Shown here piece by piece: positions 30,120 through 40,483 of a DNA stretch of 64,000 nt (position 1 is the stretch's first letter; every line of letters starts with the position of its first letter). The notes beneath the pieces were generated by a model, which ran no database searches, was not told the DNA's origin, and saw nothing but the letters and a program-made list of their open reading frames with translations. Both the position numbers and the translations under genes were made by a program. Source of the stretch: Aristolochia californica (lineage: Eukaryota; Streptophyta; Magnoliopsida; Piperales; Aristolochiaceae); contig JARWKL010000010.1 in the NCBI GenBank assembly GCA_029961685.1, positions 21,674,067 to 21,738,066 on the forward strand, in the 5' to 3' direction.

Positions 30120-31962
30120 TTATGTTTGGTGAATGTTGCAGACAGCAGCTGTTATGCTTTTGCAGTCATAATCCATAGTTTTCATCCAATTCTCGAAGTC
30201 GCCTATCTCCTTTATCCAAGAAAAATGGCAAATAAATATGAACAAAAGCAGATATACATCAACACCATAACCAAAAATTAATGACTGACAGCCTCACCCT
30301 ACAACTAACAAAGAAAGTAGCGCTACCTCAATACAACAAAGTTAACAACTACATAGCTTTAACGTCTATAAATTGGGCACCCCAATTTGGATGACTTATG
30401 AGAAATTTAATAGCTCTCACCAACCTATTTCAGAGCCCTCAACGGCTAAAATAAATACATGAAAACAAGTAGAAATGAACATATAAAGGATTGATTGTTT
30501 GCCAGGAGAAAATGGTGGACAAGGTTTGCAGACCAACCAAGCTTTGCATGAAAACAACCAGAAAATAGCATCCATAAAGAATAAGGTAAGAAATAATAAA
30601 TGAGAGGCCCAAGCACAAAAAAACACTTTACAGTATGATATGAATAGTGGCCCAAAGTATTGATGGCAAATATGTGGGGATAAGTCATGAGATAACAATT
30701 TGATCAATTCCATGTGCACGATTGGCAGTAGAAACTGAAATATAGTTACACAATTTCTGTCACACCAGGCACCGGAGTGTTGGCAAATATGTGGGGATAA
30801 GTCATGAGATAACAATTTGATCAATTCCATGTGCACGATTGGCAGTAGAAACTGAAATATAGTTACACAATTTCTGTCACACCAGGCACCGGTGTGTTGG
30901 CAAATATGTGGGGATAAGTCATGAGATAACAATTTGATCAATTCCATGTGCACGATTGGCAGTAGAAACTGAAATATAGTTACACAATTTCTGTCACACC
31001 AGGCACCGGAGTGTTGGCAATAGGACCACAAACGTTGTAACCACAGGTTGACATTTAAAGCAAAAAAAGAACATAACAGTACCAAATGAAGTACCTTCAA
31101 AGCAGTGTTCAAAGCACGAGTAGCAGCAAGCCACTGATTTGTTTGCTTCGTGTAGCGCATAATAGTGCTAACCAATGCACGGATCTCAAACTCAATAAGC
31201 TTCTCATTTACAAAGATCTCTTCCGCTCCTCCATTAACGGTGTCTACTAGGAGCTCTGAAACATGAACTGCACTTCTTATTGCTTCCCTCTTTGCTTTTT
31301 CTGTATAAAACATAGTGTTCTAAACCTGAATGAGAACAATCAATGGCCCATGAGGAAGGCGAGAGAAAGACCCTGTAACAACAATGCAATTATATGTAAT
31401 TTTTTATGTAATTATGCTTCTTGTTTTTTCTTGAGGCTGCCCTGTTCACAAAGGTAATGGGCATACCAGAACAAACATTTTGCGCGCTACAAATTGCTCT
31501 AGAAACTCAACGTAACCTCTTTCTCTAAGAAAACCGAAATGGATTTGACAATTCGCCGATTTGAGTCCCGTGGATTTACTAATCCGAACAGAAAAGAAGA
31601 ATAACCCTAAACGATTCACACCACACTATTTTAATTCGCAGTACACCTGCGCTTCCTCCATCTAGATAGAGGCTTATCTTGCCTTTCAGAGAATGAATGA
31701 TGGACCTCTCCTTCTAGAGTAAGGTCATGAGGCTCCAGTTGATGTCGAAGTAAAAATAGTCCAAGAATGATTAAATGCTAAAAGGAACGTCGGGAAGAAT
31801 TGCTACAGATTAACTGAAGCGAATACAAATATATTTTTTATAATAAGAGAAAAAGAAATTACCTGTTTGGTCTCTTATCTGAAGGGAGGTATGATTGTGC
31901 TGATCAAGAATCTGCAACAACTCTGATTCTAGTCTCCCTATGGGTGCTTTTGGTTTCTCCAT
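30120..31962 (-). CDS. BLOS1: BLOS1/GCN5L1-like subunit of the BLOC-1 complex, three exons
   Basis: Spliced gene: exon 1 31863-31962, exon 2 31095-31300, exon 3 30120-30209, joined over introns of 562 and 885 bp with GT-AG ends (CAG|GTAATT...ATACAG| and AAG|GTACTT...ATAAAG|). The joined frame is 131 codons without a stop. Exon 1 starts MEKPKAPIGR and includes LLQILDQHNHTSLQIRDQT. Exon 2 has KREAIRSAVHVSELLVDTVN, EEIFVNEKLIEFEIRAL and TNQWLAATRALN. Exon 3 has EIGDFENWMKTMDYDCKSIT and ends CNIHQT. This order and wording match plant BLOS1 (GCN5L1 family), a small coiled-coil protein of BLOC-1. In Arabidopsis BLOS1 takes part in endosome-to-vacuole transport. The length is slightly shorter than the Arabidopsis protein because of a shorter N-terminus. 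The ATG is the only one in frame at the conserved start. It is the only intact host gene in the window. Confidence 0.93.
30665..31015. repeat. Three 117-bp tandem repeats in intron 2 of the BLOS1-like gene
   Basis: Units at 30665-30781, 30782-30898 and 30899-31015 are almost identical (one changed base near the end of the second, GGTGTG for GGAGTG). Each starts GGCAAATATGTGGGG and ends CCGGAGTGTT. As 117 is 39 codons, the minus-strand frame that leaves exon 2 stays open through all three, giving a false 298-codon frame. Confidence 0.97.
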
Positions 31963-32218
31963 AACAACTCAGACAAATGGTTTTCAGAGAATGGAAAGGA
32001 GATGTCAATTGATGTAAATTAATGCCACCCGAATCTGGTATCACTTCAAAAACAAAAATTAAGCTAAAGAGTAATAAAAGAATAAGACATGTACACATTT
32101 TTCTTAATGGAGAAATCGCCCTCACTTCAATACTGAAGTTGTTCGTAGTTTGATGATAAATTTACTCCCAAGCATTGGCGAAGAAAGGGCAAGGGAGCCG
32201 GAGGGTCACGGCCCCTTC
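31963..32218 (-). promoter_or_regulatory. 5' flank of the BLOS1-like gene
   Basis: This is the upstream region, with a possible leader. A short upstream ATG frame (32125-31904) overlaps the start codon in another frame and could act as a uORF if transcription begins upstream of 32125. No clear TATA box was identified. The part from 32170 resembles the end of a poly-A-tailed repeat. Confidence 0.4.
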
Positions 32219-32240
32219 AAAAAAAAAAAAAAAAAAAAAA
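32219..32240. repeat. Poly-A run of 22 bases
   Basis: 22 A follow a GC-rich segment ending GGTCACGGCCCCTTC, upstream of the BLOS1-like gene. It may be the tail of a short retroposed sequence on the + strand; no target duplication was identified. Confidence 0.6.
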
Positions 32241-32756
32241 TTATCTCTTAGTATAAGAGGGATGTACTATGGTGTTGTCTCCGATAGCGTCTCAATAGGG
32301 GGAGAGGGATGAATTGATATATAAAATAAATTATAAGCGCTTTAGGATACAATTAAAAATAAGTAGTTGGCAAAATAAAGGACACGTTCCAACAACCACT
32401 AATAAGCAAAAAAACAATTTTATCGATGCTCCCCTAGTGGTAGTCATCGATCAAGAACCCTTGCCGAGAAAATTTCACTAATATTTTTTATTAACTAAAA
32501 ATACAAAAAAATTGTGGCTCTCTAGTGGGCACTCCCTATCTAGATTTCAGGTTCTAGAATATTATATCTTCTAGCTTTAAGGTACTAAAGAACCTCAATC
32601 ACAAATTAATGTTTAATCATTCATTTTATTCTCCCATTGATTTGTTTCTTGCATGTAATTGATTGATTTGGCCTTGATCTTCTTCTATTGATTGAGTGAT
32701 TTGAGATAATTGATCTCCTTGATTGATTTGGATAGATTAACCATGATTTTTAGGAG
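32241..32756. other. Intergenic repeat-like DNA, nothing recognised
   Basis: It includes GGGGGAGAGGGATGAATTGATATATAA near 32300, a pattern common in plant LTR sequence, and several TTGATT(T)G repeats before element D. No gene is seen. Confidence 0.35.
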
Positions 32757-32761
32757 ATCTT

Positions 32762-33134
32762 TGTTACAAGACACTCACGTGTGTTGGGTGGCATGACTAG
32801 TACAAGAACTTCCATAAAGATGGCATAGAAGTGTAATTATGTAAGCTGATGTATGTCCTCTTATGTTTTTTTTTTTTTCATTTGAAGCATGTAGCTCTAA
32901 GGGCATTTGTAGTCATTGTAAACACATTCATATAACTATAAATACAACCTCAAGGCATGGCGCAAAGCATTTAAACTTCTTTCACTTGTCTCAAATTCGT
33001 CCTTACACATCTCCCTTTTTTCCTCTTCTCACTCCCTTGGTTTTTTCTCTCCTCTCTTCCAAGAGCTAGTGTTCATCTCTTCTCTCCTTCACTTGAGATC
33101 TCTTGTGTCAATGTATTGCCCTTAAAAATTAACA
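32762..33134 (+). repeat. Element D 5' LTR
   Basis: It starts TGTTACAAGACAC and ends AAAATTAACA. TATAAATAC at 32937-32945 is a fitting TATA box. Confidence 0.87.
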
Positions 33135-34849
33135 TGGTATAAAAGTGGGCAAAAATCTTATATGGAAAAGGAGAAGAAGGTGGAGAAGAAAGGGAGGAAG
33201 AAGAAAAAGAAAAAAAGGAGTTTTTTACTTTTCCCTTTAGTTTTATTCTTTCTCAATTCTTGTTTTTATTTGATTTCTCACTTGATTGCCATAAGTCTCG
33301 TTGATCAAATTAAAAATATTGGAAAGATATTTGAGTCAAGTTTCCAACTCAAAATAGTTTTTTTCAATCTGAGTTTCCTTTAAAGAGAAATCAAAATTTC
33401 AAGTTGCTAAGGTAAACAGCAGAAAAGTTATGAGTAGCAGTAGATAGCTTTAGCTTTCGGAACGTGACCGAAATTTTATATAGAGAATTATATCTCAAAA
33501 TAAATCTATGTGAGTCAACTTTCTATCCAAATAATTTTTTTCTCAATTTGATCTTTCTAAAAAGATATCCACATTGAAAGAAATAAAAGTCATGTTATAG
33601 CCTATTGCATGCGAAAATCCATATTTAAGCTGAATTTTTTACTTTATTTTTGGAGTTGCTAATTTTGCTTAAGTTTCTTATTTGTTTTCAAACTTTTGAG
33701 TCAAAAATTTACCCACTTTAGTACCTTTCCTTTTTTAAGAGTTTTCTTTCTTTGATCTCACAGTACATTAGCTTCCTTAAGAGAAGTTTTTTCCTGATAT
33801 GAGTTTTGTTTCCTTTTTGACAAAGTTTGAAAATATTGAATTAGAAAATTTTGTTACCTTTTCTAAAATCCAAATTAGTGTCCTAAATCTCCCTTATTTA
33901 AGAATTTATCTCTTGAACTTTTTCTTTCCAAATTGGTCAAATTGAGTTAAAAATTTACCTTATATAAGAAGCCTATTTTTAGAAAGTTTCCATAATTATG
34001 TTCCATCTCAAAACTTTCTTATTGGAGATTCTTTTTAAGTTTCCTCAATCATCATGTTCATAGAGGAATTATTTTGTATCACCTTTTTGAGTCAAAATTG
34101 GTCACTTTTTATCCATCTATTGGTCTAAAAGAGCCTTCTTATTACTTGGATATATGAAGAGCTGCATTGTGTATAATTGCTATCTTTTTTTCACCCCTTA
34201 ATTCCTCAAAGTATGTTCTTCAATTTACCTTTTTTAAAATCACTCCAGAGGAATGCCTATAGAACCATCACATAAAGTATAAGAGTGTGTCAAACATTTA
34301 GCTTGAGTCAAGTCTTTTTATTTTTCACTTAAGAGAATTTTTTGTTTGAGTTACCCTTAAAAGTAAGTAATCTCTTTATTGTGCCCTATTGTTGGGTCAT
34401 TTTTTTGCCTTTGAAATTTAGCAAAGTGTGTTTCAGACTATAACCATTTTGACTATTGTGTGGATCTTTGTCATACGATTAGGAGTGATTTTTTTCTCTC
34501 ATCATTATTTTTTGCAAGTTGGGTCTCTTGGTAAAGAAAAAAGAGATTCCCAACTTGAGGGGGAGAAGTAGAAGAAAAAGTACAAGAAAAAGGTAACCAA
34601 GAAATAAAGAATTCCATGTATTGTGGTAATCAAATTTTATGTGACTAGAATAGCCAAGTAAGTGGAAGACAAGATAAGAACAAAATGAAGACTACAAGCA
34701 AGATGCGAACAAAAACAAGATGAATCAAAGCAAGGCCATCAAAATTTATTTTTTAAGCCACACAAGATTAGAATTTCTTTTTAAGTGGACAAGTTTCTTG
34801 ACTAAGATTATTTGTAAAGTGAATTTACAAACACCAGATTGACAGAGAG
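33135..34849 (+). other. Element D internal region, non-coding
   Basis: No gag or pol motif appears in any frame. The purine-rich tail at 34550-34750 carries repeated AAGAAAAAG and ACAAGATGAA elements before the 3' LTR. Confidence 0.75.
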
Positions 34850-35213
34850 TATTAAAAGACACCCACGGGTGTAGGGTTGGCATGACTTGTGAATAAGGAA
34901 AAGTTTCAAGGAGATCGCAAATACTTAAAATTATTCAAGTTGGTGTATGTCCTCTTATGTCTTTTTCCTTTTGAAGCATGTAGCCCTAAGAGCACTTTAA
35001 TCATTGTAAACACCTTCCCACAACTACAAATGCAACCTCATGGCATGGGGTAGAGCATCCAAGCATCTTCCTCTTGGCTCAAATTAGTCCTTACAACTCT
35101 CTTTTTTCTTCTTCTTTATCTCCCTTGGTTCTTCTCTCCACTCTTCTTAGAGCTAGAGTTCCTCTCTTCTCTCGAGATCTCATGTGTTTATGAGTTGGCC
35201 CTAGAAATCAATA
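34850..35213 (+). repeat. Element D 3' LTR
   Basis: It starts TATTAAAAGACACCC and ends AGAAATCAATA (TG and CA ends mutated). The TATA box of the other LTR is changed here to CTACAAATG. Confidence 0.85.
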
Positions 35214-35218
35214 ATCTT

Positions 35219-35489
35219 TGAGTAGCTTTAGAAGGTTCTAGTGGGACCCACATATGAGAGATTTTATGGATGGATTTGTCTAGAACCATGCATGGGGATG
35301 TCCTCCTTTGTGTGGATGAGGTGGACATCATCCTTGCATGGTTTTGAATGGGTGATGTGTCTCCTTTTGCTTCTTGTGCCACCTTTGTATGAGTTTGGTC
35401 TTCCTTTATATTTATGATCTTTGGTGTAGCATGGAATAATGTACCCTCTTGTGCATGTCTTTATGTGTTGATATGTCTTTGTAGCTTAT
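35219..35489. other. Spacer between D and a copia fragment
   Basis: No feature was recognised. The text TGGGACCCACATATGAGAG and GTGGATGAGGTGGACATCATCC could be old coding sequence but match no family that I know. Confidence 0.3.
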
Positions 35490-36487
35490 CACCAAGAAGA
35501 AGGTATCGATTTTGAAGAAACCTATGTACCTGTGGCAAGACTAGAGGAATTAGAATTCTATTAGCCTACTCATTTCACATGAAGTTTAAATTGTACCAAA
35601 TGGATGTCAAGAGTCCATTCCTAAATGGATACATTAAAGAAGAGATTTATGTTTAACAACTCAAAGGTTTTGAAGACATAAGTAAGCAACAAATTGCACA
35701 AAACATTATATAGATTAAAGTAAGATCCTAGTGCGTCGTATGAGAGATCGAATTCTTATAGAAGAGAGGTAGTGTGGATAAGACTCTATTTACCAAGAAC
35801 CATGATAAAAAACTGATTATTGTCCAAATCTATGCGAATGATATCATTTTTGGTTCTACAAACACCTCGCTACGTCAGGAATTTGCTAGTGTAATGAAGA
35901 ATGAATTTGAAATGAGATTAATGGGTGAACTCACATTCTTCCTTGGACTCCAAGTTATGCAAACCAAGTATGGAACATTTATAAATCATTCTAAATAAAC
36001 TAAAGGGTTATTTAATAGATTTAGTATTGAAAATCTTAAGTCGATTAGCACACCTATGAGTTTGTCCTTGAAACTTGACTCGGACAACTCAGGTAGGACC
36101 ATAGAACAAAAACTTCATAGGATCATGATAGGATCCCTACTTATCGGTTTGTAAACTAGACATTATGTTCTCAGTATGCCTATGTGCTAGATTTCAATAT
36201 GATTCTAGAGAATCTCACTCAGTGGCCTTGAAAAGAATTTTTATCTACATGGAACACCAAACTTAGGACCTTGGTACTCAAACTCCTCTACCATAGATCG
36301 AGTAGGCAACTTTGATGCTGATTTTGTCGGATGCAAAATTGACAGGAAGTGTATGAGTGGTAGTGATCAACTACTTGAAAATATGCTTGTCTCTTGGTTT
36401 TCCAAGAAAGAAAACTTAGTTGCCTTATTTACCACTGATACTGAATACATAGCTTGTGAAGTTGTTGTGCTCAACTCCTATGGATGC
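35490..36487 (+). pseudogene. SIRE-like copia RT-RNase H fragment
   Basis: Forward frames read [17 protein letters not shown], then KLYQMDVKSPFLNGYIKEEI, the usual RT motifs. A frame from 35774 gives KLIIVQIYANDIIFGSTNTS and LTFFLGLQVMQTKYG. The catalytic YVDD is changed to YAND, so the first Asp is lost. RNase H follows with DFVGCKIDRKCMSGS-like residues and LVSWFSKKENLVALFTTDTE near 36385. The fragment ends abruptly at 36487, where the 3' LTR of A2 begins. It is the same family as the split element at 1470-8560, in the opposite orientation. No LTR of its own is visible. Confidence 0.8.
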
Positions 36488-36931
36488 TATTAGGAATTAG
36501 ATGCCCTAATTCCAAACTAAACCAGAGCAATAATAATAATCCTGGAAGATATAACAAGATTTATACAGGTTCGTCTCAAGGTGAGACTACGTACTATCTC
36601 TTGCCACTGCAGTACTACACTATAAAGATGAAAAAGTTTACAAGAGAAATCGCACACACTTACAGGTGTTTTTTCTCTAACCTCTCGGACTATAACTCCA
36701 TATGCTCCTTGGGATGATGATACTCGTCAAGGTGAAGAAACCCTAACAACTGCGCCCCCATATATAAAGAGAAAATTAGGGCAACCAGATTACAAGTTTG
36801 AAATCTCCACACTACCCTTAAGGACACAACAGTCACTATATTGTGGACTCGCCGGGGGCTCTGCACCCAAACCCCCAGGAGGGGACTCCGCGCCAGAGGG
36901 TAAGGTATTAATTAGGCTTCATAACTTAACA
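36488..36931 (-). repeat. A2 3' LTR
   Basis: It starts TATTAGGAATTAGATGCC (TG mutated to TA) and ends CATAACTTAACA. It carries a GC-rich insertion at about 36846-36900 (CGCCGGGGGCTCTGCACCC...) absent from sister LTRs. The purine tract complement ATCTCCCACTTGGAG follows. Confidence 0.88.
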
Positions 36932-38013
36932 ATCTCCCACTTGGAGACTAATCCATTATCAATATCTACACTGCAGTGGCAACGACCTCTCAATCCTCAG
37001 AGAGAAGTGCAACAGAAGTTGCATACAACTTCAATTTCTCAATCATAACAGTCTTTGTCAACATATCAATAGGATTCTAACTTCCGTTAATCTTTTCAAG
37101 TGCTAAGACTCCATCATCCAGAGCCGATCTGAAGAAGTGATAATGCACCTATATGTGCTTTGTTTTGGCATGATAAACAAGATTCTTTACTAAATGAATA
37201 GCGCTCTGACTGTCACAATACAACACATTCTTCCCATGCTTGTGAGCTAATTATTCCCAGAAAGACGACAAAAATAACATCTCTTTGTTGGCTTCGGTCA
37301 TGGTGACATATTCTACCTCAGTAGTGGAAAGAGCAACTTATCTCCTGTAACTTGGAGACCCAACTAACTATTGTACCACCCAATGTGTATACATATCGAG
37401 TGGAACTCTTTCTGCCATCAATGTCTCTAGCCATGTCAGTATCTACATAACCCTATATTCCTAAGTCTAACTTTCTAAAACATAAAGGCTGAGTATGTAG
37501 TACCTCTCAAATACCTGAGAATCCACTTCACTGCTTCCCAATGTTGCTTACTTGGATTACTCATATATTTGCTCACAACTCCCACTACATGAGTTATGTC
37601 TGGTCTATTGCACACCATGGCAGACATGAGACTACCAATAGCAGAAGCATAAGGCACATTGGCCATGTTGGCTCACTTCTGCTCTATAGAAGGTGACCTC
37701 TCCTCAAATAGCCTAAAGTGACTTGCCAAAGGCATACTCACTAGTTTCATCATTCAAGTTGAACCTGCTCAGCACCTTCTTCATATATTCTTCTTATGAC
37801 AATTTCAAGACATCAGTATCCCTAGTAACCCTCATCCCAAGGATTTGTGCAGTAGAATAATGTAGGAGTCATTAAACATCTTCACATAACACCAATGATC
37901 TGTCTGGCACTTCAAGAAACCATTACTACTCATAAAGGTACAAACTTCTTATAACATTGCCTTGGAGCCTGTTTAAGACCATGCAAGCTCTTTTGAAGTT
38001 TGCATGTCATTTT
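36932..38013 (-). pseudogene. A2 RNase H and end of RT
   Basis: The frame from 37666 reads MANVPYASAIGSLMSAMVCN, PDITHVVGVVSKYMSN and KWILRYLRGT. Upstream fragments with LRVTRDTDVLKLS-like and KKVLSRFNLNDE-like residues lie at 37820-37745. The region that should carry the YVDD motif (37840-37870) is shortened by a deletion, unlike A1. Confidence 0.8.
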
Positions 38014-39129
38014 TGTTAGTGTGTCAATTCCCACCTCTCACAAGTAACTGTTAATGTAATGTATTCACTGGCCCCCAATTATGAGGAGCGCCAATGTCGA
38101 TAGTGAGTAAATTAGTTAGTGGTTCTGGCTTAGACACTGATGAGGTCAAATTGTGACCGCAATGGTTATTTGTGAAGAAACTATAAAATAAAGGTGGAGT
38201 TCGGAGTGTCAGCCCCAAAGGGGGTCCAAGGGGGTTGGCCCCCTTGGCGGCGGGGTCTGGGGACCCACGGTATGCCCTTTGTCACGATTGGGAGACCCAT
38301 GTATGAACGAAAAATTAAAACATCCAAGTGTGAACGGGAATTAATGGACGCAGTGAAAAACAGAGGCGCACTCTATACTGACCATCGCAGTGGACAGAGG
38401 CCTCCATCAGCGCTGGAAGAGAAAGGAAGCTTCCTACCATCATTTTCGTAGTTGTCTCCCAGCTGTCTTCCTTGATTGAGTGCTGCAAAACACATATAAA
38501 TAGAGGTGTTCTTCAGCAACAAATTGCATCCACAATCATACATGTTCCCTATTTGTTTTATTTTAATTTCTTCTTCTATAAGTCATGAAGCTATTGAAGC
38601 TCTTCTAAGAGCGTGTGGTGGGACGAAATCAGTTCGTAATTCTATATAGATCAATGTTGACTTTTTTCTTGATTGTTGTTTAGACGTTCCTGGGTTGAGC
38701 TTACTCTGTTTTACAATTTTCTCCTTTCCTTTGTTAAGTAGTGGAGCCTAATTAATGCCCAACGTTGAGTTGGGAATTTTACTCTTGTATCATGGTTAAG
38801 TTTGAAAATTTTACTCTTGTATCGCGATTGCCCTAATTTTCTCTTTATAGAAGAGGGCACCGCTATTATGGTTTGATTATTATCATCACCAAGAAGGAGC
38901 TCGAGTTCAGCTTAGGATCTTAGAGAGAAACACTTGTAAGTGTACTATTTTTCTTGTAAAGTATTTCATCCTCATAATAGATTACTATAGCAATAGAAGA
39001 CAAGATGTAGTCCCACCTCTAGGCGAACCTGTATAAAACTTGTGATTTTTTGTGCTTGTTTTTTCCTTTCTTCCGTGTTTATTATTATTGCTCTCGTTAG
39101 TTTGGGATTAGGGTGTTTAATTCCTAACA
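38014..39129 (+). mobile_element. LTR-like insertion of 1116 bp, 3' part homologous to the A LTR
   Basis: It interrupts the A2 reverse transcriptase. The ends are TGTTAG and CTAACA, as for an LTR. From 38732 to 39129 it matches the A-family LTR in the opposite orientation to A2 (TGTTAAGTAGTGGAGCC...CCTAACA). The first 718 bp (38014-38731) are unrelated. They include a GC-rich block with inverted GGGGGTTGGCCCCC near 38228-38250 and a promoter-like TATAAATAG at 38495-38503. It has no coding content, primer site or clear target duplication. It may be a solo LTR with an extended U3 or a nested solo A LTR next to another fragment. Confidence 0.6.
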
Positions 39130-39997
39130 TCCATGTGCTTTGAAACCCTGTGGCTGTAACATATAAATTTCTTCTTCCAAATCACCATGAAGAAAAGTTG
39201 CCTTTACATCCAATTGCTCTAAGTGCAAGTCTAGTCCAAGAATTGTTCTAATAGTAGTCAATTTCACTACTGGAGAGAAAATCTCAATGTAATCAATGCC
39301 TTCTTTTTGTTGAAAGCCTTTTACCATCGACCTTGCCTTATACCGTTTGTTGCCATCAAGTTCATCCTTTATTCGGTACACCCATTAATTTTGCAAGGCC
39401 TTCTTCCCTTTTGGTAACTCGGTTAGCTACCATATCTAATTGGATAACAGTGAATCCATCTCGTCCGTTGTGCCAACTCCCACATGGTTGATTCATCAAC
39501 TTACATAGCTTCCTCATAACTCTTTGGTTCACCTTTCTCAATCTATAAAATATAATTTAGTGCAGAGGAGTACCTCGGTAGTGGTCTGCTAGTTCTAGTA
39601 GATCTCTTCAGTTCAATCACAAAAATGTTATGATTAACTTTGGGGGTATGTTTTCTTGGTCTTCCTGAGCAATATTCTCCATCTTAATAATTGGAAGATC
39701 TCTCCACTGAATCACTTCAAACTTCTTGGCTTCATCACTTGTACTCTTAGACTATATTCTCAACTTGTCTATACATAGGGCACCTTCATTGAAGATTACT
39801 TCCTTGCTCCTAATAACCTTACGACTTTGGTCATCCCATAAATGATAACCAAAATCGGTACCACCATAGAAAATAAAGAAACATATCTAAGATTTAGTAT
39901 TAAATTTATTTCTAACGTCAAAATCAATATCAATATAACAAACACAACCAAAAACTTTCAAGAAAGAAAGGTTTATCACTTTTCCATTCCAGACCTA
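39130..39997 (-). pseudogene. A2 RT N-terminal part and linker
   Basis: The frame 39381-39124 reads MYRIKDELDGNKRYKARSMV, GFQQKEGIDYIEIFSPVVKL and EQLDVKATFLHGDLEEEIYM, the conserved start of copia RT. The linker (39650-39540) carries EVNHNIF.IELKRSTRTSRP-like residues, then sequence corresponding to EAKKFEV. The integrase C-terminal SKLDAKSK-like part is shifted near 39900. Confidence 0.82.
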
Positions 39998-40474
39998 TTA
40001 TGGTATTTTGTAATTCAATGGTGTTGTGGGACCTCGATTGATCAAATAGGCAGTGGTGCTAATAGCTATAAACAAGAACATCTTTGACAATTCCGCATGC
40101 AATCTCATGCTCCTAGCACACTCGTTCAAAGTTCTATTCATCCTCTCTACCACACCATTCTTTTGAGGTTTTCCAAGAATGGTCATCTTCATCTTGATTA
40201 AATTACCAACATAGTACCGCTTGAAATCTCCATCTATGTATTCTCCCCCATTATCTGACTGCAAGCACTACACCTTCAAATTTGTCTCATTCTCAACCAT
40301 TGCTCTCCATCTCTTGAAAGTATCAAAAACATCAGATTTCTTTTTCAAGAGATAAACCCATACATTTCTACTTGCATCATCAATAGATGACACATAGTAA
40401 TTTGAACCACCAAGGGAGCTATCAGTTGAAGCCCCCCACACATCAGTGTGAACCAACTCCAATTTTTCTGTCAT
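39998..40474 (-). pseudogene. A2 integrase core
   Basis: Frame 40474-40268 gives LELVHTDVWGASTDSSLGGS (first Asp) and NYYVSSIDDASRNVWVYLLK. A stop separates it from 40264-39998, which gives SDNGGEYIDGDFKRYY (second Asp) and ILGKPQKNGVVERMNRTLNE (Glu). All three catalytic residues remain, although the frame is broken. Confidence 0.87.
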
Positions 40475-40483
40475 TTGCTCCTT

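Larger units (their letters stand above)
32762..35213 (+). mobile_element. Element D: non-coding, non-autonomous LTR retrotransposon
   Basis: LTRs at 32762-33134 (373 bp) and 34850-35213 (364 bp) are flanked by a perfect five-base duplication ATCTT (32757-32761, 35214-35218). A primer site TGGTATAAAAGTGGGC follows the 5' LTR at once. The purine-rich tract CTTGAGGGGGAGAAGTAGAAG lies near 34555, well inside the 3' end. The 1.7-kb inside has no coding capacity. It consists of AT-rich, loosely repeated units such as GAGTCAA(G/C)TTTC...TTTTTTTC(A/T)CAAT, each about 170-200 bp. The LTRs are clearly diverged, so the insertion is old, but the duplication remains perfect. The inside is homologous to 11300-12400. 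Confidence 0.88.

Noticed and set aside
30417..31313. A 298-codon minus-strand open frame as a protein gene
   Set aside because: Its first part is BLOS1 exon 2. The rest is intron 2, kept open only because the 117-bp repeats are a multiple of three. Canonical splice sites and the conserved exon 3 show the real structure.
33162..33383. Lys-rich then Phe-rich 73-codon frame at the start of element D inside
   Set aside because: Low-complexity purine then pyrimidine tract after the primer site; not gag-like.
38194..38451. 85-codon frame in the GC-rich part of the LTR-like insertion
   Set aside because: It lies over a hairpin-rich block upstream of a TATA box; no similarity to a known protein, likely chance.
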